Origin: Nomia melanderi
Taxonomy: Eukaryota > Arthropoda > Insecta > Hymenoptera > Halictidae
Assembly (NCBI RefSeq): GCF_051020985.1
Contig: NC_135002.1
Location: forward strand, 5,394,001-5,458,000
Direction: 5' to 3'
Length of the DNA: 64,000 nt
Positions within the stretch are counted from its first letter, which is position 1, and the number at the start of each line of letters is the position of its first letter. Below, in pieces: positions 1 to 13,300 of the stretch. Below the pieces are notes generated by a model. It made no database searches. It saw nothing but the letters and a program-made list of their open reading frames with translations, and was not told the origin of the DNA. A program made the translations under genes and the position numbers.

Positions 1-2607
1 CGCGCGGCAAGCCGGAATTGTGGTAAATAACCGATAAATTCGACCCAAGTACCAAGGTTACGGTAAATAACACATAAACACGCTGTTCCGCATCGGCCAG
101 ATACTACTCTTTTTTCCCAGCTACCGTCTTAAGACGCGAGGAGCACCGTAAACGATGCTTCGAAACTTCAACTGCCCCTTCTCCGGGGAAATTTGCACGA
201 TACACTGGTCTTTATGGAATTATTAAAAAGATTGTTGCTGGCAACCCTTCGTCCCCTCCGTTTTGCATCCATTTTTCATCGGGAAACGAACTTTATGAGG
301 CCGCTAAATTAAGTTTCCCGTCCTTTGTGACGTCTTAAGTATCATCCCTTGTTCAGCCTGAAACTTACCGACGGGTTTCTCGAAAATTAACGGCGTATAA
401 TGAAAGTATTCTTAAACAAAGGCGGTTGGTAGAAGGAGATCAAGCTACCTCGGATCTCCGTTAACCGTTTGCGAATTTTTCCAGCGGTGTTCTACCGAGT
501 GATCTTCGCGTAAGCTCGAAGTCGACGAAGCTGGAAGTTCTCTCGGGTGTCGGTGGAACGCGATGACGCATAGGAAAGGTCATTGGAGCAACAAATAAAG
601 TACCGCGACGAAGGAGGAGAATGACGCAGCGATGAAATAATTCGGCGGTATATCAGTAATTAATATCCGAAATGGAATTGCTTCGAATTGCTGGTGTCTC
701 CCGCGGCGGCACAAGGAAATGATCTCTTCCCTTGTTTCCCATTTCGTAATTAAAACCCCGCGGCGTTTACAATGGAACTGTTTGTTTTCGATGGTTCGGC
801 CCATTAATCGGACCGGTCGATAGATCATAAATCAACCGCAGCAGGGTCGTTGGTTTTCGAATCCTCGCACGACCGGAAGTGGAGGATCCAACTCTCTTTA
901 TATAACAAGAACAGGAGAAGTTTATGGAACAAAGTATAAAGTTCTCCAGAAACTCAACAAAGAAACCAGATTTCTAACCCTTCTTCGAGAGGCGACTCGC
1001 GCCCGCCATTTTCTTTGACACAGCGGAATTACGAAGTTTCGATATTCAATGTCAAAGTTCGTTTAACGCGATTATCCGCGAAACGTTCGAGTATTCATTC
1101 CATCCCTCGATTCCTGTCTTATTTATATTAATGTCAGTCACTGACGTTTCATTAGAAAATAAAGAATACATCCAACGGAAAGACTGTCGTGAAAAATATA
1201 TTTATTTGTTCATATTCTTCCAGAATATTTCTCTCTGAATCGTCAACGGTTTATCGAACGAGGTAATCGAGGTTCACAATTACCCGGCCATTTCCCAGAC
1301 GATTAACGTACAATTACGGGCAAAATATTTCCTACGCGAACGGAGACGCCGCGCTTTGTTTGATCCCGACGGGACTCCGCGATGGAAACCGTGCGTCATT
1401 ACCGTTCGTTTTTATAAATTTCAATTTCGCCCGGTTCCATTCCGCGCCGTAAAACACATGGCCGCGTAATCGCGTTACGCCGTCTTCATCCACGCCGCAA
1501 TGAAAACTTCACTGTCCTTTAATTCAATTCCCGAATCGCGCGAGACGAAGAGCAGGGAGCGCGCTGGATAGAATATCTTCGCGGAAGCAACGGTCTCCGT
1601 CATCCCACGTACAGCGTACGTTCAGTAATTTCCCGTTTATTAAGGAATGGCGGCCAATCGACGACGCAATAAGCGAAAAGAGACTCCAGAGTTTACTTTT
1701 CGAGTTACGGCCCGATGAAGAAGAATGCGCGCTAGGAGCCGCGGTCTGACCTAATTCGCACCTACATCACTGGCGCAACGGAAAAACCGTACGTTCGACG
1801 ATCCAAACGCTGCTCGATCAAACGAACTCGATTCCCCGGCGACGCACGGAATTATTTACTACCACAATCGACCGAAAATTTTCTTCTTGAAACGTACAAA
1901 TCGATGTGCAGCGAGAGATTTGGAAAATTGCGAGACTGAAATTGTTGGAATTTCTCCTCTTCCTTACTTGCTGCCCCGTGTTTCGAAATTCATACTTGCT
2001 TTTTCATTACTCCGTGAACAAGGAACAGAAGACGAGGCCAATTAGATATTGCCATGTGCAAGGATTCTGTCCGCGGTATTACTCCGTAGCTCGACTTTCA
2101 ATGTTCGCGGGATCTCATTTGCGATGTAATTTCGTTTAGTTCGACTTCCGAACTACCGAGCACTTAAACCGAACTTCGAGTTTCTTAAACATTTCTCAAT
2201 GTGTCTGCATCTTTTCGGTACTCGCAAGGGAAATCTGAAATGGATGATTTTAAGGAATAATTAACCCTTTGGCTACGGCAGAATTTCGTCGATTTCTAAG
2301 GGAGTGTATTGAAGCCATGAAAACTGAATCGAGCTGAATTAAATCAACTTAAAATAATCACACTTATATAATATATGATCAACGCAACATGTAATTGTTG
2401 AAGAATTCATCTATATCAAGTCGAAGTGTTGCTGCAATTGTTATTACTAATTTTAGGGGCGCCAACGCCTACGGTACACCGAAACCAATCTTTTCAAGTG
2501 CTTTCAGGCGCTAAGAATAGAAGAGGTGAATAAGGATGAATTAATAACGCAATTAACAATAAAATGTCCACGTCGTGTTCTGGTAAAAGTTGCTCGATTA
2601 CTTCAAA
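1..2607. other. No gene seen
   Basis: Non-coding sequence with CpG-rich parts (about 1320-1700). A TTAACCCTTTGGCTACGG half-end near 2262 resembles the TTAA elements but has no partner. Intron or intergenic. Confidence 0.6.
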
Positions 2608-2846
2608 TTAACCCTTTGTACTCGAGAACATTTTTCTCAAGAAATATTCATTATTTTCTGAAACATCAATGGTATGTTTTACAACAAAAGAAATACCTTG
2701 CACAAATTTAGTAACAGTACTATTTTATTTCGATGCTTCATGCGTTAATGCATTATATAAAAATTTAACATCGAATTCTATTTTATCATTTCCATGGGTC
2801 AAATCAAATGGCGACCGAATGGCGGCTCTCGAGTGCGAAGGGTTAA
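2608..2846. mobile_element. TTAA-flanked MITE-like element, family B
   Basis: About 239 bp. The left end TTAACCCTTTGTACTCGAGA and the inverted right end TTAACCCTTCGCACTCGAGA match at all but two of 20 positions, inside TTAA. The interior is AT-rich. A lone right-type end (TTAACTCTTCGCACTCGAGA) is at 62328. Confidence 0.65.
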
Positions 2847-3679
2847 AGGAAAAAATGATCTCGGTCCCGAAACGTCCGCCACGCGAAGGGATCGCGAAAT
2901 TAGAAAAGCTAACTCGTGTCTCCCGTTTTACCTTGTCCCGGGAAGTTTTAAATTTCAATGAATGGAGGAAAACAACGGGTATTTGTCCGTCAAACATTTT
3001 CCCAGTTCGCCGACGATTAAATTCCTGGAGGCGAAAATTCCTCCGGTTACGTACACACAGTCGATCGCCGGAGGTCCCTATGCAAATCTCGACGAGCCGA
3101 GACACCTGTCCACGGGCGAAAGAGGGCGGGAGGGAAAGAGCGGCCGGGAGAAAGGGACTTAACCCCCGTGGCAAATCGATCAAGAGGCCAGGGAAGACAT
3201 CGCTCGCGGGATTATCGGAGGAAATGAATGTCAGTTCTTAATCGAGTTTACGTGTCTGAAATACTCGCTCTATGAATTCACAGTCCCGGTATATCGTTGA
3301 ACGTCGCGGACGGCGGGGGCGGACGATCGCGGGGGCGGGTCGAAACAAAAGTGATCGGAATTCTCTGCAGGATCCCTCGTAGCTTGCGGTTGGCTTCTTT
3401 GAAATTCTCACAGGTTTCCTGAAATTTGTATAAGTTTCGCTGTATTTTCTTCAATTCTCTCAACCGATCGATTGCAAAAGCCCGGTCGGAAAGCGCAGAG
3501 CGGCGCAATCTTTCGTTTCAGTTCGGAAACGACGCTTTTCTATTTTCACATTGAAATGATTGTGAATAGTGATAGAACGTGATCGTTCCGTTTTTCGATT
3601 TCTAAGTAATGAGAAGAATGAAAGTAAGTAATTAGAGGGAGAGGAATGAATAAAGTTAAGAGAAGCGCTTGGCATCCGA

Positions 3680-3920
3680 AATTTTCGGAGATCTGAAATT
3701 CTCTGAAATTGTTCGAAATTTTCTGAAATCCTTTGGAATTATCCGAGATATTCTTATTGTAACAGGAGTTTTAATCCATGGGAAAAGAAATGATCCTGAA
3801 ATTTTCTGAAATTCTCTGAAATTGTTCGAAGTTTTCTTCTGAAATTTTCTGAAATCCTGAGGAACTTTCCGAGGTATTCTTATCGTAACAAGTTTTAATC
3901 CACGCGAAAAGAAATGATCC
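3680..3920. repeat. Tandem duplication, unit about 115-120 bp
   Basis: The block starting ATTCTCTGAAATTGTTCGAA at 3698 recurs at 3811, and both copies end in TTTTAATCCAYG-GAAAAGAAATGATCC. Within each copy TGAAATT-type words repeat at a shorter period. Confidence 0.7.
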
Positions 3921-4297
3921 GAAGCTATTATTCCTTATCTCGTGTATCCATATCTTTCATTAGTTTCATTGGGTGGACTCTCACGTTTCTTGCCTGTATA
4001 TCAAATCATCGGACACTTGGTATTCTCGGGAACTGGCCGGCCGAGCGTATCACGAGAAACTTGTGCGAATAAGTTAAGCACACGGGACCCTGACAACGTG
4101 GGTACACCGCTCATGACGATATCAAGATCTGGATGATTGTGTGCTTAGGTGTTTCGTATACTTAACGCCACGAGGACTAAGGGGGAGAAAGTTTCTGCCC
4201 GTGTAGAAAATACAGAAAATACGAAGCTACCAAAATAAATATAAAGCTGGAAAAAAATTGCTTGATATCTCTCGTATATTCTCCCAAAAGCATCAAA

Positions 4298-4496
4298 CCT
4301 ACCGAGCAGTTAAATTGACTTTTTGAAATTCTATAGAAACTTCAAGAGTGTATCTATTGAGACTTTAATTGATTTATATTTCAGTTTATATATCGCTAAA
4401 TCAATTTTTCGAGTAATTTCTCAGAGAAATGTCTGTTACCTTTTTAATAATTACAAAAAGAACTCAGGAATGGGTCATTTTGTCTCGTCTGGTAGG
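4298..4496. mobile_element. MITE-like element, family F, copy 1
   Basis: About 199 bp between CCTACCGAGCAGTTAAATTG and the loosely inverted GTCATTTTGTCTCGTCTGG-TAGG. The interior text GCTAAATCAATTTTTCGAG, TTCTCAGAGAAATGTCTGT and CAGGAATGGGTCATTTTG recurs at 14314 and, inverted, at 6884. No coding capacity. Confidence 0.6.
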
Positions 4497-6810
4497 TTTA
4501 GCGTTAAACACTGATCTGCCGAAGAATTCGCTCAATCTTCTTCTTAATTGCTCAACCATCTTGATCATCCCCAACTCATCAAACTTCAAGCATTCCAAAC
4601 CGAAGCGCAATTAGAATCAGGCCAACGAAGCGCTAAATTGTCCTCCTGTCGCGTTATCTTAGACCCCGGAATCCCCGTTGAAAAAGATTATCACTGTTCG
4701 CGGGCATGTTTTCGTTAAATCCTAAGTGATCCAATTTCTACGATTACAGGAACAAGAGCTTCCACTCTGCCGTAATCTCGTTACGGCGGAGAATCTTCCA
4801 CAAACTAGTGTGTTACGCGAAGAATCCCTGTGTGGCGCGACACTTGACAAGAAATTAAACTTAAATTGTCCGCTTCCCGGAACTTCCGGCCATTCCGCCG
4901 GGAAAATCCGCGTACTATCTCTTCCCGCTAAAAAATTAACATCTTTAGGGGCGAATTCTTTCCGGGAACCGACCAAGATGATTTTAATTTCCGTTTGACT
5001 GCGGTTTATCGTTCAAACTGAAACGAATCGAACGATACGAAGGAAAAGCAAGTGCCTCTTCGATGGAGTTCAACGCTACATTCACTTTATTGAACTTTTT
5101 ATGTCACGATACTTTAATTTCTAAGGTCCAAATGAAGGAGTATCAGTTCTAAGAACAATAGAGCAAACTGTGCAATGAATGTCCGTGGATCTAGCGTCAA
5201 TGTGCGCCGTCCTCGCGCAGGCTGGTTCGACTCAGTTTGAGTCGTCTCGCAAGAAACGGGACGCATCCTACGGATGTTTAATAATTCCTGAGCTCAGTGG
5301 CGCGAGGATTCGTCAAATCGCGATCGAACAAAATTCTATGCATCGGGAACAACGTGTCGACGACGGTAACACCGGCGAGAGAGCGCGAGAGAGGGACAGG
5401 GACGGGGGAAGAAGAAGAAGGGAGGAGAACGGGATCGGGAAAGGATTGGTTGTAGGTGCACGCGAGTGTGATGGAATGTCTGATGGGATTTATTCCGAGC
5501 GACTGGTACGCACAATTCTATTCCGCGAGATCTCGCATCGAAACGGATTCCATTTTGTACCGTCACGGCGAAAAAAGAAACTGTGGACCGACCCGGAGAA
5601 ATCCTTCGGCGAGGAACAAGAAAAGGAAACTGTATAATCGAATCTCGGGGATGGCTCGTCATCCCGAGCGTAACGTAACTCGTCACCTTGAGAATTAGCT
5701 CTAACAACGGAACAGCGGCGGAACGACGTTATTCCGTTGTCAAGCTTATGCTCGGAACTTCGCGCGTTAACGGCGACGTTGTTTCGCGGAATGCGGCGGG
5801 AGGGTTGTGAGATCGACATTGGAATTTGTATAATTGTTTTACGCGTTAGAGAGTGGATCGAGAGTTGGATGATCCGTTTGTATAGGATAAGCTGATTTGT
5901 TGCTAGTTAATCAAGTACTTCCGTGTGAAACGATTTCTTATAACGCGATTATCTGCGATGCGTTTTATGTAACACGGTTCTTTATGTGACGTACAATTAG
6001 AGACATGTGTTTTACTATTTTAGAAGGAACATAGAAAATTCAGACAATAGTCAACCGCGTATTTTATTTACGTGAGTTATTCGGGTTGCAAGAATGTAAC
6101 GCGTTAACGATGGAACTGCTAATCGAAAGGACCCATCTTGGATTCTTATTTTCATAGTTTTGAAAGGACACACTGTTCTGAGGAGTTAACAAGCCGATTC
6201 ACTAATGTGCATTCTAAATCAATCGAAATCTTGATAAATGCATTTTAGTCATTCACGTAAGGGAATACGTATCAATTTGATCGCTTCCAGCGTTAACGTT
6301 AAACCAAACGTCAAACGATGCGAAACTTCGTGATTCAATCGACAAGCGATAGGCTTTCCCGGATCGGTAGTCGAGAAAATGAACAAACAAAATTAATCAA
6401 GGGAGGAAGCTTGCTTCGAAACTTCTCGCGTCTCCCACGTGACGAACAAAGAACGTCCCGCCGCGATCCCGTAATTATTTACGGCGGTATCGAAAGAAGA
6501 GCGCCGTATCGCGGGAATTTTACAGCGGCCAAGAATATTAACTCGAGACATCGGGCAAGAGTCAAGTTTCCCTGCGCCGTCCCGCCGGGGCGGACAAGAG
6601 CGGCGGTTTAAAAAGTTTTGATTAAATACGTGTCGGTGCGCGTCGAGGGGTGTCGCGCGGCGACGTTTCGAAATGCCGTTATTCCGATACGGGAACTCGG
6701 AACGCCGGGAATATATTGGAATTTCCCTCGTCCCGGAGACATGTGCGACAGCGAGATGCTGGATTCCTGTTTCTTCGGAACGGGACGTTCCACGGTTGTT
6801 TGTTGGCAAT
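4497..6810. other. No gene seen
   Basis: Open frames around 5179-5819 and 6318-6809 overlap on both strands and show no domain, so they look like effects of CpG-rich sequence. Confidence 0.55.
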
Positions 6811-6833
6811 GTTAAGCAAGTTTAACCATTCCG

Positions 6834-7065
6834 TTAATATATTATGTGTAGCAAGTTATATTATATTAACAATAAAACTATCAAAAGGTCAAAATGACCC
6901 ATTCCTGATTTCTTCATTTTACAATTATTGAAAAGGTAATAGGTGTTTCTTTGAGAAATTGCTAAAAAAATTGATTTAGCAATACTTTTATAAAGCATTA
7001 TATATATAATATTAAATATTATTAAAATTTCAGAAGAAAATTATATTAAAAAAATTAGATTTAGC
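6834..7065. mobile_element. MITE-like element, family F, inverted copy, between 23-bp direct repeats
   Basis: The reverse complement of about 6884-6999 matches the interior of copy 1 (AATGACCCATTCCTG, CAATTATTGAAAAGGTAATA, GAGAAATTGCTAAAAAAATT). The insert is bracketed by two identical 23-base direct repeats (6811-6833 and 7066-7088, GTTAAGCAAGTTTAACCATT...). Confidence 0.55.
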
Positions 7066-7613
7066 GTTAAGCAAGTTTAACCATTCCGAAAACGATCTGG
7101 CCGAAAACTTTTGAACGCCACTTGTATGCCGCGATGACAATTGTAAGACAGTTAGGTGTTATTGACGAGTATATTCGTCATGAAGAAATGGCAAGGCTTT
7201 GTGCTATGAATATACTCGTCGAAACAACTGTAACTTAGTATTTGCGACACACTTTCGATGCACACTTCTCAAAGAAGCAACAGGTAATTGGCGAATATAC
7301 ACGTTTCTTAGCATTATTCGATTTGGTTAAACTGAGGAATTACGGTTACGAGTTAATTACGTGTTGTATGAATTAATATAGTTCATGGATCGTCGGATGG
7401 CAAGCTAAGCGAAAGAAATATCCCGTTCAAGGAGAAATGAGAAAGTTAAAGAAGTTAAGGGAGTCGTAAGTGGAAAATAGTTGAGGGATAAAACATTTTG
7501 AAAGTTATTGCGTATGTTTGGAAAGTATTGAATTCACGTCAGCGGACGAGACTGAGTTAACACTAGGTTGATGCTTCCGCGACGCGCCGCCATTTTGTAG
7601 CGATCCCGCGAAA

Positions 7614-7763
7614 ATGTCTGTATCCACGTGCGAGCGTTTCACAATTTGCTGGAGACTTCAACGGTGTTATTTTGGTTCGCCGAGTATGTCGATGAGAAAA
7701 GAGAAAATTGCGACTACTCCATTGCGACTGCTTCGATGTTTAAAGATTACGATAAACTTCGAG
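7614..7763 (+). CDS. Weak candidate first coding exon
   Basis: An ATG in a good context (A-rich before the start, A at -3) opens 50 codons that run to GAG|GTATGT, a good splice donor. The peptide begins MSVSTCERFTICWRLQR and is basic. I recognise no domain and see no partner exon. The open frame closes soon after the donor. It could be chance. Confidence 0.18.
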
Positions 7764-8599
7764 GTATGTTTCAATGTTTCATAGCTGGAATTTTTTGTTT
7801 TCGTTACGTTGGATCGGTGAGAAAATGTTCTTCCCAAGAAATAGTTGCAGAAAATCTGTTTTATAAAATGATAGAAGAATTGCGGAGTGAAAGAATTTGG
7901 TTTATCGTTCAGAAAATTAAATAAAATTTTATTTAACGTTTAATGGTTCATTTGTTGAACTACAAGGAAAATCTAAAATATCTTACGTAAGTTTCTTAGC
8001 GTTCAATTTACAAAACTGTGGTATCAGGGGAATGTAATATTCTTTTTTAATTATCCTGCATTTGATGAACACATGAATTAGTTGTTAAGTTTAATTATTT
8101 GCTAAGCCACCCGACAATGTTGTAAGTATCATGGTTACCATATTTACTCGTTACTGGGATATTTGCTCGGTAAAGCGTAAGAAGTTAATACGCTAAGATC
8201 CCCATAAAAAAGCAGGATTGAATAAGAAACGACGAAAAGGCAGGCGATATTAAACTTCGTCGAAGTACATAAAAGACTGATGAGAAGTTGAGCAAAGAAC
8301 TTGATCGAAGTAATTAAATGAATACTAATAACACGGCGATATAAAACTTAGATTAAAGAATTGAGCGGGAAGCTTAATGACGGCCCAATTAGGAGCCCAG
8401 CCAGTTTTTTCCCCGTGTAAGACGTATCTAGGTGAATTATAATAAATTCTACGAATACACTACAGAGAAGGCGTCGCTATTTCCATGAAAGAAATATGCA
8501 AAAATATACTGCAAAATTATTCTTAAAAAGGGAAACGTTTCAAAAAACTCTATCCCCGTCGCAGAACGTTCAATTAAAATGGCAAACCTCGTCGGTGGA

Positions 8600-10350
8600 A
8601 CAATAATTTGCATATATATTAAAAACAGAAATTACTAATGAATATACATCTACATAACAAACAACCAATTACTCTCTCCTACTCACTAAACATAAAACAA
8701 TGTACTATTCGCTAAGACACAAAACACCCAACGTTCCCTACCCAATACAATCATTACACCGAACCGATAATTATAAAATGATTCCTCCCAAAACTGAACA
8801 CAGCTTCATCAAACAAACTCAACGAAAACCCAAAACCTAAGATTCACCTAGGAAAACCACGATCCTCACAACGGAACAACGAAAACAACCAAAAGGAACC
8901 TCCGTTCTTCGAAACACGCCCGATCAGCAACGGTACGTCCCACTTGAACCCCATGAAACACCAAAATCTCGTATTCCTGGAGCCCGTTGCATGAATAACG
9001 CAGCCGGCACGTCGAACTAAATAATGGAAATCCGCGTAACAAAGATGACACGGGCAACACTTCGTACGCGGGTCCGGCGCGAGGAAAAAGCGTCCGTTAT
9101 TTCAAAATTCCATTGTCGCGGACGGGACGTCCTCTAAATAATTCACGGGCCCGCGAGTGCAATTCCTCTCGCTCCCTCGGCATCGTGAGCCTCGTAAGCC
9201 GCGGCGCTGTCAGCGATACGTGAATAAGGGACTAACCTGTTGCCCGATCGCCGGACACGAAGGGAAATGCTCTGGGAACTTCGGGAACTGGTCTCCGGAA
9301 GCGGGTCCGCTCACTTGGTAGCGCGGTCGGTGGCGTTGCTTGCGAATGAAACAGATCTTCGTCTCCTATTTCCTTCCCCTTATCTCTTCCGTTCGACTGC
9401 GGGCTGGGTCGCGTGGACAAGATCCAAGGGTACAGATGATAGTGGCGAGATCCGTGATGGTTCAGCCCTTAAATACGCGCGGTCCGCGAGGCGCGGCCAT
9501 GCGCGGTCCCGCGCGCCGGCCGGCCAGGCGAAATCGCACGCACATCACACCCTTCTTCGCGGCCGTGGTTGACGTACGTTTTCAATTTTCCCGTGACACG
9601 TCCGATGAAAATTTCATGGGGCACACGCGGCGTACGCCGTTACGCAACCGCCCCCGTCCTTGTCGGCTCCTTGAGCCGCGCCGAGGCGGCCGGCAAACGA
9701 GATTTTTTAACGGTGCAACCGGTGCCGCGAACTTTCACCGTTCAACGACGGTTACGCTCAATGTTTCAGCAGCTTCCCGACGGATTTTAGATTGCACCCG
9801 GCCAGTATCTCGCGCGATCCTGCCGGAGGATCCTACGGGATCGATCAGGATTTCCGGGGGAAGAGGACTGTTCCAGCGTCGGTTCGCTGGGAAACATAAA
9901 ACGCAGCGGATTTTTTGATATCATCCTTTTAAGGACCCTTCGGGGGTCGCCGAGATTCTAGATTCTCCGGGTTTTTAGATGCAATCACAGGATTATCTCT
10001 TGGGGATGATCGAGGCTCCGAGCTCGTGGGGTTGCTCGGGGACCGATGAGACTTACGCGGATGTCTTAACCCTTGTGGGGTCTTATCAGTGGAATTTCAT
10101 CGTACGAATGTCCTTTTAATGGGATTTTTCATGGTTCTCTTTTGAGGTGGTTTTGAGCGTCAATGGGATTCGGTGGGGATTTCGAGGACTTCGAAGTGTG
10201 GCTCGGGCTTTTAGAGGGCACTCGGGGTGAGATAATGGGGTTCAAGTTTTGAATGCGACGAGTTTTGGCGAGGATCATCTTTATTCGTTGGGAGAGACGT
10301 TGATAATGGGCTTTGGAGGATTTTTAGTTTACTGATAGGGTACTTCAAAG
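8600..10350. promoter_or_regulatory. CpG-rich core with opposite strand skew on its two sides: candidate divergent promoter
   Basis: A GC- and CpG-rich core (about 9061-9900) is flanked on the left by a plus strand rich in A and C (8641-8700 has no G at all; 8701-8760 is 22 A, 21 C, 13 T, 4 G) and on the right by a plus strand rich in G and T (10141-10200 is 20 T, 24 G, 10 A, 6 C). In many genomes the non-template strand gathers G and T, so this pattern suggests transcripts leaving the core in both directions. No coding exon is recognised on either side. Confidence 0.4.
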
Positions 10351-13300
10351 GCGACTGAATAACGTTTAATTGTGCTTATTGAAATAAGGATGGAGAAGGC
10401 AAGAAGGATGCATTGCGACGCGATACGGAATATATTCTTGAAGATGAAAATAACGATGCAACGAGAAACGTTCATAGTTGTTTGTCGTGGTTATTAGTTC
10501 CATTAATATAGCTTGTTCGAACTGATTTCCTTTGTTCGATCGACACGGGACGAACACGTTGAGATGACAGGTTTATTCTGGTTTTTGGCGACGCACCCTC
10601 GGGAGGTCCAACAGTTTTTATTACGAAATCGCCTTATATGCTGTATAGAGTATACGTATTCGTCGATTTCATGTTTAAATGTTTCCCAATTGCGATCCCT
10701 CACCTCTCCTTTCCCATTCCCCCCGACCGGGAAACCCTTTTCTTGTGACGTTGCTGAATTACAAAACAATGTTCACCCTGCTCCGTTCATTTTTACGCTT
10801 GAACGACAAATGTTGCGACGGCCGTATACCGTTTCGGTAATAACGTTCTCAAATACATAACACGAAACCGAATTTCACGTTATATAATATAACACGTTTT
10901 CGTTTAGAGACATGGAATTGACATAGTCGATTACGTTACTTCAGAATCAATACATTCTAATGTCCATACAAACTAACCCCACAGAAAAGAATAATAGTCG
11001 ACCAAATTGCTTAAAAGCCAACACATCTTAATCTCTAGAAAAACGATAATAAACTATTATACCTATTATAAACTACAGAACTATATTAGTATAATAATCT
11101 ATTTACTGGTGCACCCAAAAGTTATTATTCCAATTTCACAGTGTTACAAAGCATATCACATCTCCATTCATCTCGATCTATTCCGTCAGAACTGAGAAAA
11201 AGATAAGTCAAGGTGATGCACCGTCCTCGGTGCAGAAGCAGTGTTATCCCCGTGAATCTCCGCATTCGAAATTCGAGGAAGCTCGCCGGAGGATAAATGT
11301 TTCGCGTGCTTCGCGAAAGTGAACCGGAGATGATCGTTAAGTAAAAGGGCTCGCCGATAAAAGAAGTTTACGTCCGCGTCTCGTTCCGAAAACTCGGCGG
11401 AGCGGTTTCGACGCTGCGCGTGGAGGATCCATCGGGAAGATCGTCGGGCAATAAAATCGGCGGGACGTGTACGGATATTGGGAGGGACTATTGGGGGATA
11501 CCTCGAGTGTCCGCTGCTTCTAATCGGGAAGGACAAACATGGAATCGAAAGGGTGCCGAATGTACGTCGGCCGGTTGATTGTACAGTACTTACACGAGCC
11601 GATTAATAAGCGGAAACTCCGGAACGGAACGCGCCGCGATAAATCGAAATGGGCAAACACGGACGAGCCTCGGCAAACGGACGGTTTTTATCGGTGATAA
11701 ACCCGCGCGGATCACCGCGGAAAGAAGCGGAGCAGCTCCGCGCGCGCAACGGTCACCAATCGCGACTCTACTCGAAGAAATTCCGTTTATCAACAGCTCG
11801 CGGTCATTAATCGGTTGCCTTGTAATGTGATGCGGGTCTCTCGACGAAGATTTCAAAGAAGATTAAGTAAATACAAATGGATGAAACAACGTTCGATTTC
11901 CTGAAGCACAACAATTCCGACTATATTCCAAATAAATTTGTAGGAAATTGAAATTTCAGATAATAAAATTACTCCATAGCCATTCAATTTAAATGGGAAT
12001 TCTAATGAAGCTCATTAGCTATCGTTGAATGACAAACCGATCTGAAAATAAGATTCTAACGCGTCGTCCATTTGTTTTGGTTAGTTTCTCCGAGAAACGT
12101 GTGAGTCGAACGCCGCCGGCAACGGGAGAGAAAAATGGCGGATCAGTCGGCCAAACGCTCGTTGTCTGGACGAAACTCGATAACTTGAAAGGTATAAGCG
12201 ACAGAAGAAAATGCTTCAGACGAAAGTTGTGAGGAATAGAGGCAAGCATATGCTGGTTATATCTTTTGATTTTTATCAAGTGTTTTCAAGACGCGACAAT
12301 TTCAACCACGAATTAATAGATGACGTTGAGACAATTTCGAAGCAGTGAGTCGTGTTCAACATTTCAAACGACTTTTATTTCTTAATTTAGTTTCTAAACT
12401 TACAGTATTTCTTTTTCTAGCAATACAATTTACAATATGTAAACAGTGGTCTTAATTCAGCGTTAATTGCACTTATGTTTACTATAAATACATTTCGACG
12501 AGTTCTCGATCTGCGTATAAACTATACAGTCTGAAACTCTTTACGCACAGAAACGTTACAAAATGAATCGATTCCACGACGAATATCTTCACGCAAGCTT
12601 CGAACTGATTCAATTGAAACCAGATAAAACCTTAAAATGCGAAACGTCGCTTAAAAATAACTGTCTACTGGGTCGCGTAGAGACAACCCATATAGTAGCG
12701 AACAACGTGAAGACGTCAGCCTCTATAATTTCCAAAATAAACAAGAAACATGCACAGGAAACCGTAGTCGAACAAGTATAAGACAGTGCAGCTGAATCGA
12801 AAACCACGAAAATCGTAACGTGATCGAAGATCAACCGTTTCGTAGACTGATTCGAAGTTATACTTCACGCGCGTTACACGGTAACTCGAGTAGCCAATTA
12901 CGGTTTTATAATCGGATGCGATGACCTACGAGTCAAATTTTACGGGAAGTAGATCGGTCACGTGACCAGGGTGTTTTACATAGCGCGAGGCTGGACGAAA
13001 TCCGAGCTCAGTTCCGATGCGGATCGTTCGATCGCTTCGACGAGGATCGATCCGTTTTGGTGGCCGATCCGATTCGCCCGTTTCAACGTCGACGATCGCA
13101 AGTTCGCCTGAAAAGAGGTTCCCATCGGTTTCGATCGTAATGGATTACCCGCGTAATAACGGGCGGAAAGTTTGCCGTGGAACGTCTTAAGACGTGCTTC
13201 CGATCGAAGCTGTGCGACAGCGTCGAGGAGATCTCCGCGATCCATTGGTAAAGTACAACGGCGGGATAATCGAGTAGTTTGTCTCTAACGAACAGGCCGG

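Noticed and set aside
2669..3241. 190-codon plus-strand frame and a 152-codon minus-strand frame over the same bases
   Set aside because: The left part runs through the family B element, the two strands are open together, and no domain is seen.
9340..9918. Long open frame (192 codons) on the plus strand
   Set aside because: It lies in CpG-rich sequence where stops are rare, is very rich in Arg, Pro and Gly, has no domain, and overlaps other frames of similar length.
12080..12110. TTTCTCCGAGAAACGT shared with family F
   Set aside because: Only a short near-palindromic word matches, and nothing around it does, so chance is likely.
12563..12781. 72-codon frame with a fair start context
   Set aside because: Nothing recognisable, and the opposite strand is open over the same region.
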